DNA of 11,845 nt, from positions 1 through 11,845 of the forward strand of contig JAQGHP010000331.1 in NCBI GenBank assembly GCA_028288775.1, in the 5' to 3' direction. The position numbers and the translations under genes were made by a program. The notes beneath the pieces are model-generated. The model saw only the letters and a program-made list of their open reading frames with translations, did not search any database and had not been told where the DNA came from. Source of the stretch: Phycisphaerales bacterium. Its GTDB lineage: Bacteria > Planctomycetota > Phycisphaerae > Tepidisphaerales > Tepidisphaeraceae. Positions 6,512 to 11,845 of this stretch are shown here, piece by piece. How positions within the stretch are numbered: the first letter of the stretch is position 1; every line of letters starts with the position of its first letter.

Positions 6512-9073
6512 ATGCCTCCCTTTGCATTTGCTTCGCCTGCACCCGGCGGCGTCACGCCCGATCGCGGCGCAACTCGCGCCCGAATTATCCTGCTCGCCAC
6601 ACTGCTCGTGTTGCTCGCCGCGACGACTTCGCACGCTGCCCCCGGCGTCTACCGTGATCATGTCGAGCCGCACTGGTCCGCGGACGAAACACGGTTCTGG
6701 TACCGCAACGATCTGCCCGGCGGCGCACGTGAATTCCTACTGGTCTCCGCCGAGCAAGGAACGCGAGAGCCTGCGTTCGACCACGCAAAACTCGCGGCGG
6801 CTCTTGGCAAGGCGACCGGTGAAAAAACCGCCGCGGACCATCTGCCGATCGACGCGCTGGATTTCCCCTCGGAGCCGGGCTCGCTCGTTTTGATCGGGAA
6901 CGGCAAGACCTGGCAATTAGATCTCGCGACGTACGCGCTCCGCGCAAAATCGGAAACAGTGGCGGCAACGGGATCACTCCCCGCAACTGACCGCCCGCGG
7001 CCGAGTCGGAACTCTTCGGATGAAACCTCCCTTACGTTCGAGAACCGGACTACGGGGGCCGTCCACATCGACTGGCTCGACCCGGCGGGCGAGCGCCATC
7101 GCTACGCGACCGTAAAGCCGGGCGACCATTGGGACGCGCAAACGTACGTCGGATATGTCTGGCTCGTCACGGGCGAGGCGGGGAAAACGCTGGGGGTATT
7201 CGAAGCAGCCGCGGGTCATGGCAACGCGATCATCAACGGCAAGCCGAACGAAAAGTCTCCGGCAAACGGCGCGCATGCGAATCGCCCGGAGCACGCGACC
7301 GCCCGCTCGGCGGAGAGCGGGCCCGAAGGGACACGAGGGCCCCAATCGCCGGACGGAAAATGGACGTTGCTCATCAAGGACGACAACCTTTTCCTCCGCG
7401 CAAACGACGGGGAGGAATCCGCGCTCAGCTCCGACGGCAAGCCGGGCGACGGGTATTCCCTGGACCGCGTCTGGTGGTCGCCCGATTCGCAGAACGTGGC
7501 CGCGCTGCGCGTCGAGGCGGGGCAGGAACGCAAGATTTACACGGTCGAGTCGTCGCCCGCCGATCAGGTGCAGCCCAGGCTCCGCACGCTCGATTACCTT
7601 AAGCCGGGCGACCGGATCGATCATCCGCGCCCGCGACTTTTTCACGCGGCCACGCACGAGCAAATCGCGATCAAGGACGATTTGTTCGCCAACCCATGGT
7701 CGATCGCGGGCGTGCGCTGGGCGGCGGATTCGTCGCGGTTCACTTTCGTTTATAACCAGCGCGGGCACCAGGCCCTTCGGGTGGTCGCGGTGGATGCCGC
7801 GAGTGGGGGGACAGAGGCGATCATCGACGAACGCAGCGACACGTTCATCGACTACTCGGGAAAATTCTTCTGCCACTGGGTAGGCGACGACGAGCTGATG
7901 TGGATGTCCGAGCGCGACGGGTGGAACCACCTCTGGCTCTATGACGCGAAGGGGGGCCGGGTGAAAAATCAGATTACGAAAGGGGAATGGGTCGTGCAGG
8001 GGGTCGATCGCGTGGACGAAGACAAGCGGCAGATTTGGTTTCGCGCCGGGGGCGTACGCCCGGGGCAGGATCCGTATTACACGCACTTCTGCCGGGTGAA
8101 TTTCGACGGAACCGGCTTCGTCGTTCTCACGGAAGGGGATGGTACGCATGCCCTGCAATGGTCGCCGGGGAGGAAATTCTTCATCGATACGTGGTCGCGC
8201 GTGGACCGGCCGCCGGTGAACGAACTCCGCCGGGGCGACGACGGAAAGCTGCTCTGCAAGCTCGAAGAGGCGGACGCCTCCGAGGCCCTTTCCGCCCTCG
8301 GCGGGCGCTGGCCCGAGCCCTTCACCGCCAAGGGCCGCGACGGCGCGACCGACATACACGGCTTCATTCTCCTCCCGCGCGATTTCGACCCGAAGAAAAA
8401 GTACCCGGTGGTCGAAAACATTTACGCCGGCCCGCACGGCTTCTTCACGCCCAAGTCCTTTCACGCCCGCTACGACCACCAGCAGCAGATCGCCGACCGC
8501 GGCATGATCGTCGTCCAGTGCGACGGCATGGGCACGTCCGGCCGCTCGAAGAAATTCCACGACGTGTGCTGGAAGAATCTCCGCGACGCCGGCTTTCCCG
8601 ACCGCATCGCCTGGATCAAGGCCGCCGCGATGAAATGCCCGCAGATGGACCTGACGCGCGTCGGCATTTACGGCGGATCGGCCGGTGGGCAAAACGCGAT
8701 GGCCGCCTTGCTCTGGCACAACGACTTCTACAAAGTAGCCGTCGCCGACTGCGGCTGCCACGACAACCGCATGGACAAAATCTGGTGGAACGAGCAATGG
8801 ATGGGCTGGCCCGTCGGCGACGAATACGCCAGGAATTCAAACGCCGTGAACGCCAATCTTCTAAAGGGCAGGCTGATGCTGATCGTCGGCGAACTCGACG
8901 ATAACGTCGATCCGTCCTCCACGATGCAGGTGGTGAACATGCTGGAGAAGTCCGACAAGGATTTCGAGCTGGTGATCGTCACCGGCGCCCACCACGGCGC
9001 CGCCGAGACGACTTATGGCTCCCGTCGGCGGATGGATTTTCTCGTACGGAATTTAGTGAAGGCCGGCGGATGA
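6512..9073 (+). CDS. Exported S9 (dipeptidyl-peptidase IV type) serine peptidase with VHL-like beta domain
   Basis: 853 residues; hydrolyses peptides outside the cytoplasm. A long basic N-region then RIILLATLLVLLAATTSHA (24-42) is the signal peptide. Residues 43-165 contain HWSADETRFWYRNDLPGGAR, typical of planctomycete S9 proteins. Residues 172-233 form a VHL-beta-like module (separate entry). The DPP-IV-type propeller runs from about 270 to 560, with WWSPDS at 321-326 and MSERDGWNHLWLYD. The C-terminal alpha/beta hydrolase domain has GIYGGSAGG (nucleophile S723), GELDDNVDP (D796 by alignment with human DPP4, D797 next) and GAHHGAA (H828, the His before Gly). The triad is therefore complete. 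The Glu-Glu pair that DPP-IV enzymes use to bind a free N-terminus is not visible before the WWSPD motif, so strict dipeptidase activity is uncertain. The start is the first ATG after the divergent gene; the 23-residue N-region is long and a later start cannot be excluded. Confidence 0.92.
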   Translation: MPPFAFASPAPGGVTPDRGATRARIILLATLLVLLAATTSHAAPGVYRDHVEPHWSADETRFWYRNDLPGGAREFLLVSAEQGTREPAFDHAKLAAALGKATGEKTAADHLPIDALDFPSEPGSLVLIGNGKTWQLDLATYALRAKSETVAATGSLPATDRPRPSRNSSDETSLTFENRTTGAVHIDWLDPAGERHRYATVKPGDHWDAQTYVGYVWLVTGEAGKTLGVFEAAAGHGNAIINGKPNEKSPANGAHANRPEHATARSAESGPEGTRGPQSPDGKWTLLIKDDNLFLRANDGEESALSSDGKPGDGYSLDRVWWSPDSQNVAALRVEAGQERKIYTVESSPADQVQPRLRTLDYLKPGDRIDHPRPRLFHAATHEQIAIKDDLFANPWSIAGVRWAADSSRFTFVYNQRGHQALRVVAVDAASGGTEAIIDERSDTFIDYSGKFFCHWVGDDELMWMSERDGWNHLWLYDAKGGRVKNQITKGEWVVQGVDRVDEDKRQIWFRAGGVRPGQDPYYTHFCRVNFDGTGFVVLTEGDGTHALQWSPGRKFFIDTWSRVDRPPVNELRRGDDGKLLCKLEEADASEALSALGGRWPEPFTAKGRDGATDIHGFILLPRDFDPKKKYPVVENIYAGPHGFFTPKSFHARYDHQQQIADRGMIVVQCDGMGTSGRSKKFHDVCWKNLRDAGFPDRIAWIKAAAMKCPQMDLTRVGIYGGSAGGQNAMAALLWHNDFYKVAVADCGCHDNRMDKIWWNEQWMGWPVGDEYARNSNAVNANLLKGRLMLIVGELDDNVDPSSTMQVVNMLEKSDKDFELVIVTGAHHGAAETTYGSRRRMDFLVRNLVKAGG
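7025..7210 (+). other. VHL-beta-like domain inside the S9 peptidase
   Basis: Peptidase residues about 172-233, from SLTFENRTTGAVHIDWLD through RYATVKPGDHW to TYVGYVWLVTGEAGKTLGVF. Compared from memory with human VHL (the stretch VWLNFDGEPQPY then [20 protein letters not shown]), it aligns without gaps from W88 to W117: W188=W88, Y198=Y98, T211=S111, Y215=H115, W217=W117. These are the residues lining the hydroxyproline pocket of human VHL; two are substituted. Following residues 234-270 are a low-complexity linker before the propeller. Confidence 0.75.
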
Positions 9074-9082
9074 GTGGGTTCG

Positions 9083-9161
9083 GAGCCAGGCCGTGTCGAC
9101 CCGGGCGGAGCGAAGCTCCGTTTCGGGCCTTCGGCCCGACCGGGGCGACACGCCCCGGCTC
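9083..9161. repeat. Three-way-junction inverted repeat (two hairpins in an outer stem)
   Basis: Outer arms 9083-9104 (GAGCCAGGCCGTGTCGACCCGG) pair imperfectly with 9140-9161 (CCGGGGCGACACGCCCCGGCTC). Between them are two perfect hairpins: CGGAGC-GAA-GCTCCG (9106-9120) and CGGGCC-TTC-GGCCCG (9124-9138). It begins 10 bases after the peptidase stop codon. It is a plausible terminator, although no T-run follows. The 309-bp gap 9074-9382 holds this element, the hairpin 9244-9305 and the repeat arm 9313-9350, and no gene. Confidence 0.82.
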
Positions 9162-9243
9162 TGAAATCCTACCAAGCATTTTGAGGTGGTCGGATTTCTC
9201 CGAATTTGTGGTGCGGGCTTTCAGCCTGCAATGGGAAAGCGAT

Positions 9244-9305
9244 GTAGGGTGGGTGTACTCGCCCACCGCGTCACACGAAACGGTGGGCGGGTACACCCAC
9301 CCTAC
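9244..9305. repeat. 25-bp-arm inverted repeat with GTAGGGTGGGTGTAC ends
   Basis: Arms 9244-9268 and 9281-9305 match at 24 of 25 positions with a 12-base loop. It lies between convergent stop codons and can form a very stable hairpin on either strand. It resembles a widespread dispersed bacterial repeat whose translations read GWVYSPT or GGYTHPT (from memory). Confidence 0.92.
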
Positions 9306-9312
9306 CTGTATT

Positions 9313-9350
9313 CCTTTGTGCCCTCTGCGGACTCGGTGGTCTCTGTGGTT
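9313..9350. repeat. Single-arm relative of the 4789-4889 repeat
   Basis: Read on the minus strand it is AACCACAGAGACCACCGAGT followed by CCGCAGAGGGCACAAAGG, close to the arm CACAAAGACCACGGAGGCCACAAAG at 4789. No opposing arm is seen nearby. Confidence 0.55.
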
Positions 9351-9382
9351 CGTCTTCCGTTCCTGCCAACCGCTCAACGCAC

Positions 9383-10258
9383 CTACTTCATCAGGTGCTT
9401 GTTCAAAAACTCAAACGCAGCCTTGTCGGCCTTCGCGGCGTCTTCGCCTTTGAAGCCGTGGCCGGCGCCTTGGAGGGTCAGCAATTCTACGTCCACGCCG
9501 GCCGCCTTGAGCCGGTCGTAGATCCACGTCGCCTGTTCGTAGGCTACATATTTGTCTTCGGTGCCGTGCAGCAGCAGCGTGGGAGCTGCGTCGGGCGTTA
9601 CCCAGTAGAGGGGGCTTGCGATGATGTGCTTCTCCCGCGCATGCTCGACGTCGCCCCCTAGAAACAGCGGCAATACTTCGGCCGCGTCCACGCTCTTGCC
9701 GTACGACTTGGTGAAATCACTGGGGCCGAAATAGTTGATCACGCACTGGACCTTGCTGGAGACGCCCGGGAATTCTTCCCCGTCAAAGCGATGAACGTCG
9801 CCGGTTACGCCCAGGTATTGGGCCAGGTGCCCGCCCGCGGAGCCGCCCAGTGCGGCGATGCGGCCGGGATCGACGTGATACTTCTGAGCATTGGCCCGCA
9901 GCCAGCGCACTGCGGTTTTCACGTCGATCACTGCGGCGGGGAATTGGTATTTGGGCGCGAGGCGATATGTCACGGTGACCGCGACATACCCCTGTTCCGC
10001 GAGCTTTTTGCAAAGCCCGTCGTAGCCGTTGCGGTCACCCGCGCGGAACCCGCCGCCGTGAATGCAAATCACCGCCGGCCGCAAGCCCGCGTCATCCTTC
10101 GGGCGGGCCATGTCGAGTTTCAGGTGCTGGTTATCGGGGTTGGAATATTCGATGCCCTCTTCAAAAATAATCTCCACCGCCCGGGCCGGGCGAATGTTGA
10201 TGAGGACCACTGCAAGGGAACACACGCAAAGGAACGCAAGCGCGGATGGTCGTCGCAT
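9383..10258 (-). CDS. Secreted alpha/beta hydrolase (esterase, COG0657/BD-FAE type)
   Basis: 291 residues. The signal peptide is MRRPSALAFLCVCSLAVVLI (1-20) ending near RPARA-VE. The catalytic fold shows the oxyanion motif CIHGGGFRAGD (HGGG 67-70), nucleophile elbow LGGSAGGH (S140), acid in HGTEDKYV (D235) and GAGHGF (H267). An ester or acyl group of a small molecule or polysaccharide is the likely substrate; carbohydrate esterases for feruloyl or acetyl groups use this fold, but specificity cannot be read. ATG 10258 is chosen over ATG 10288 because AAGGAGA (10265-10271) stands seven bases before it and the signal peptide begins there. It is divergent from the DUF1080 gene across 165 bp and could be coregulated with it in carbohydrate degradation. 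It converges with the S9 peptidase over a repeat-filled gap. Confidence 0.9.
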   Translation of the reverse strand: MRRPSALAFLCVCSLAVVLINIRPARAVEIIFEEGIEYSNPDNQHLKLDMARPKDDAGLRPAVICIHGGGFRAGDRNGYDGLCKKLAEQGYVAVTVTYRLAPKYQFPAAVIDVKTAVRWLRANAQKYHVDPGRIAALGGSAGGHLAQYLGVTGDVHRFDGEEFPGVSSKVQCVINYFGPSDFTKSYGKSVDAAEVLPLFLGGDVEHAREKHIIASPLYWVTPDAAPTLLLHGTEDKYVAYEQATWIYDRLKAAGVDVELLTLQGAGHGFKGEDAAKADKAAFEFLNKHLMK

Positions 10259-10264
10259 GAAATG

Positions 10265-10271
10265 TCTCCTT
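10265..10271 (-). promoter_or_regulatory. Shine-Dalgarno AAGGAGA fixing the esterase start
   Basis: Read on the minus strand, AAGGAGA precedes ATG 10258 by six to seven bases. It is one of the few strong ribosome-binding sites in the window and argues against the in-frame ATG at 10288. Confidence 0.75.
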
Positions 10272-10301
10272 GGACGCAAAGGTATCACGCCGCGTGGCGA
10301 T

Positions 10302-10315
10302 CACCAATATTGGTG
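10302..10315. promoter_or_regulatory. Perfect 14-bp palindrome CACCAATATTGGTG, candidate operator
   Basis: It lies in the 165-bp divergent region between the esterase and the DUF1080 gene, 43 bases upstream of the esterase start. TTGGTG within it is followed on the minus strand by 17 bases and TACCTT, a weak possible promoter that the palindrome would cover. It has the size and symmetry of a dimeric regulator site; no regulator gene is in the window. Confidence 0.4.
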
Positions 10316-10340
10316 GACGTACAGCCCGGAGCAGAATCTG

Positions 10341-10367
10341 TTGGGGAGCTCGGATATCGTCTATACT
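10341..10367 (+). promoter_or_regulatory. Possible sigma70-like promoter for the DUF1080 gene
   Basis: TATACT (10362-10367) matches five of six bases of the -10 consensus. The upstream TTGGGG (10341-10346) gives only a 15-bp spacer and a weak -35; TGTTGG (10339-10344) would give 17 bp. The start codon is 57 bases downstream. Confidence 0.3.
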
Positions 10368-10423
10368 AACGATTTAAGCGGACTACCGATTCAACAACGA
10401 CGGTACAGTCGAAAGGGTTGGTA

Positions 10424-11236
10424 ATGGCAATGGCGACAAACCGGCGCTCCACGGGCGGGATCCGGCGGCAGAAGTCGAGTCAGGAAGACTTGACACGTCG
10501 ATGGGTCGCCGCGTTGTTCGCATCGTGCTTTGCCGTAGCCGGCCTGCTCCGTGCCGCGCCCGATAGCGCACCCAAGCCCGCCGCCGTACCTTCTCATCTG
10601 CCGACGCTCACGGACGCGCAAAAGCAGGCCGGCTGGAAGCTCCTCTTCGACGGCGTCACCCCCGCCGGCTGGCGCGGGCTGGGGATGGACGAATTCCCGA
10701 AGGACCTCTGGCTCATCCAGGACGGCTGTCTCCACTGTCTAGGCGGCAAAAAGATCAACGACCTCGTCACCATCGCCACCTACGAAAACTTTGAGCTGAC
10801 CTTCGAATGGATGATCCCCAAGGACAAGGGCAACAGCGGCCTGAAATACCGTGTGCAGGAAAAGAAGGCCGAGGGATTCGCCTTTGGCCCCGAATACCAG
10901 TGCATGAACGACCCGGGCGTCGAAGACAAAAACGCCACCGGCTCCCTCTACGACGTCCTCCCTCCCAAGGGCAAAAAGCTGATGCCCCATGGCGAATTCA
11001 ACGAATCCCGCCTGCTGGTGCAAGGCAACCACGTCGAACACTGGCTCAACGGCGTAAAAGTCGTCGAATACGACTTCGGCTCCGACGCCCTCAAGGAAGC
11101 CGTCGCCAGGAGCAAATTCAAGAATCACCCCGAATGGGCCCGCGACCCCAAAGGCCACATCGCCCTTCAGGACCACCACGATGAAGTCTTCTTCCGCAAC
11201 CTGAAGATCCGCGACTTGGGCAAGGAATCACCCTAG
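10424..11236 (+). CDS. Secreted DUF1080 protein (3-keto-disaccharide hydrolase family)
   Basis: 270 residues. The family (PF06439) has a concanavalin-type beta-sandwich, is strongly expanded in planctomycetes, and includes 3-keto-disaccharide (glycoside) hydrolases. Family marks in order: GWKLLFDGVTPAGWRG (70-85), LWLIQDGCLHC (95-105), FELTFEWMIPKDKGNSGLKY (123-142), FGPEYQCMND (154-163), SRLLVQGNHVEHWLNG (195-210) and IALQDHHDEVFFRNLKIRDL (246-265). The N-terminus has 24 polar residues, then RRWVAALFASCFAVAGLL before an AAP cleavage region. The long N-region with two arginines is faintly Tat-like but lacks the full motif. ATG 10424 follows GAAAGGG (10411-10417); ATG 10430 or TTG 10418 are possible alternatives. 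The likely role is polysaccharide or glycoside breakdown in the periplasm, possibly with the divergent esterase. Confidence 0.9.
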   Translation: MAMATNRRSTGGIRRQKSSQEDLTRRWVAALFASCFAVAGLLRAAPDSAPKPAAVPSHLPTLTDAQKQAGWKLLFDGVTPAGWRGLGMDEFPKDLWLIQDGCLHCLGGKKINDLVTIATYENFELTFEWMIPKDKGNSGLKYRVQEKKAEGFAFGPEYQCMNDPGVEDKNATGSLYDVLPPKGKKLMPHGEFNESRLLVQGNHVEHWLNGVKVVEYDFGSDALKEAVARSKFKNHPEWARDPKGHIALQDHHDEVFFRNLKIRDLGKESP

Positions 11237-11246
11237 TGGCCGCCCT

Positions 11247-11492
11247 TCACCGCGCCTGCACCTCTCTGACGCTGTCCACGGTCATGTCGTACACCGAAAT
11301 GAGATACTCTTCATCGTGCAACGGGCGCACGTGCAGGGTTCCGGTTATTCGCAAGCGCTCGGGCGAGTATCGGACGCACTGATCGGTGATGATCCGAGCC
11401 ACGATGTTTTCTCTGATTCCAGGGGGATATTTTTCCAAAGAATCGACAACTGTAAACGAGTTGATGTTGTCCGCCTGGTCCAGGGGAACCAT
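11247..11492 (-). CDS. Small DUF3299-like protein, probably 5'-disrupted
   Basis: 81 residues from ATG 11492. The end, GTLHVRPLHDEEYLISVYDM then TVDSV, and the earlier RYSPERLRITG resemble the C-terminal part of planctomycete DUF3299-like proteins; that assignment is from memory and tentative. The similarity does not begin at the ATG: the same frame upstream reads RQLDGQRIAVEGY directly before MVPLDQ, matching the family's usual LDG-x-x-[VI]-x-[VI]-x-GYM-x-PL entry. There is no start codon in that extension before a TGA at 11541-11543. Another frame further upstream reads MNRFMTPDLVS and would join after a one-base shift near 11535. The gene therefore looks frameshifted or truncated by the hairpin at 11546-11590. 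Its stop is 10 bp from the convergent DUF1080 gene stop. Confidence 0.5.
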   Translation of the reverse strand: MVPLDQADNINSFTVVDSLEKYPPGIRENIVARIITDQCVRYSPERLRITGTLHVRPLHDEEYLISVYDMTVDSVREVQAR

Positions 11493-11545
11493 ATAGCCTT
11501 CAACCGCGATGCGTTGCCCATCGAGTTGTCGGACACGAGATCAGG

Positions 11546-11590
11546 TGTCATGAACCGATTCATCAAATTTTGTGCGATCGGTTCGTGACA
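11546..11590. repeat. Hairpin TGTCATGAACCGAT / ATCGGTTCGTGACA
   Basis: Arms of 14 bp (11546-11559 and 11577-11590) match at 13 positions with a 17-base AT-rich loop. It lies between the DUF3592-like stop (11608) and the DUF3299-like remnant. It may be a terminator, a regulatory hairpin or a small insertion. Confidence 0.65.
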
Positions 11591-11607
11591 GCTTTCGCTT
11601 GCCGATG

Positions 11608-11845
11608 TCAGTACACCTGGCACGTTCTCGGATTCTTCGGGTCGTAGAGAACACGCACTGAATCCCCAACGGCCTTGCCATTGAGCATATCAGTCCGCTT
11701 CTTGTATTCGGTCCCTTCCACGACGTAGGCCACGGTGACCGGTGTCATCCCACCAGACGAAATGAGACCAACGCGTAGGATTTTGCCGTCAACGTACTTC
11801 CCACCCAATGCCAGTCCCGCCGACGTGCGCATCTCTCTTGCCGTG
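11608..11845 (-). CDS. DUF3592-like protein, C-terminal part (cut by the window edge)
   Basis: The frame is open from the right edge to a TGA at 11608-11610, with 78 visible residues; the first visible ATG is at 11832. The visible part ends in KYVDGKILRVGLIS, VTVAYVVEGTEYKKRT and GDSVRVLYDPKNPRTCQVY. That order, with 'xVxYxYxVxGxxY' then 'Gxx[VI]xVxYDPxNPxxxxV', is the DUF3592 signature. These are usually small membrane-anchored proteins with the helix before this domain, so the true start is probably outside the window. The sequence just upstream of ATG 11832 has no good ribosome-binding site. Function of the family is unknown. Confidence 0.65.
   Translation of the reverse strand, partial: TAREMRTSAGLALGGKYVDGKILRVGLISSGGMTPVTVAYVVEGTEYKKRTDMLNGKAVGDSVRVLYDPKNPRTCQVY

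Noticed and set aside
6310..6600. 97-residue extension of the PQQ-like protein
   Set aside because: The signal peptide starts at ATG 6309, and the extension crosses intergenic repeat sequence and the start of the divergent peptidase gene.
6974..8797. 607-codon open frame on the minus strand opposite the S9 peptidase
   Set aside because: GC-rich shadow of the peptidase codons: no recognisable domain, antisense to a gene with clear catalytic motifs.
9070..9521. Open frames across the gap 9074-9382
   Set aside because: They translate the intergenic repeats and run into the esterase gene on the other strand; no start context or domain.
10424..10560. Tat signal on the DUF1080 protein
   Set aside because: TRRWVAAL has two arginines and a long N-region but lacks the rest of the SRRxFLK motif; an ordinary Sec signal is equally likely.

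Overview
The window is GC-rich bacterial chromosome and most likely comes from a planctomycete (Planctomycetota), probably an assembled environmental genome. The evidence is gene content: a secreted PQQ-like beta-propeller starting DWPQWLGP, a DUF1080 protein, an S9 peptidase carrying a VHL-like beta domain, DUF3592- and DUF3299-like small proteins, weak or absent Shine-Dalgarno sites at several starts, and several families of intergenic inverted repeats of a kind I associate with this phylum. This is a judgement from pattern, not from a search. There are no RNA genes, CRISPR arrays, transposase genes or phage genes that I can see.

Layout. 1-249: a near-perfect inverted repeat about 196 bp long with TGCAAAA heptamers, and no gene. 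250-1464 (+) and 1680-3032 (-): two convergent GT4 glycosyltransferases, presumably the edge of a polysaccharide cluster continuing to the left. The 215-bp gap between them and the 3' end of the second gene hold copies of a 20-bp repeat in a nested palindrome, and these give that enzyme a repeat-encoded C-terminal tail. 3099-4007 and 4004-4738 (+): a translationally coupled pair, an uncharacterised two-helix membrane protein and a probable lipoprotein made of about seven short beta repeats. A 101-bp hairpin separates it from a convergent secreted PQQ-like propeller (4924-6309, -).

6512-9073 (+): an exported dipeptidyl-peptidase-IV-type serine peptidase with complete Ser/Asp/His triad and a von Hippel-Lindau beta-domain-like module in its N-terminal part. 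It aligns without gaps to the human hydroxyproline pocket. This is the most interesting item in the window. The gap 9074-9382 contains no gene but three separate repeat elements. 9383-10258 (-): secreted alpha/beta hydrolase (esterase type), divergent from 10424-11236 (+), a secreted DUF1080 protein (3-keto-disaccharide hydrolase family); a perfect 14-bp palindrome lies between them. 11247-11845 (-): a probably disrupted DUF3299-like small gene and the C-terminal part of a DUF3592-like protein cut by the window edge.

How it works together: apart from the two glycosyltransferases and the coupled pair, the genes are single units facing in alternating directions. Common themes are export (at least five proteins have signal peptides) and degradation of polymers outside the cytoplasm. 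I do not see a coherent multi-gene defence, mobile or biosynthetic system.
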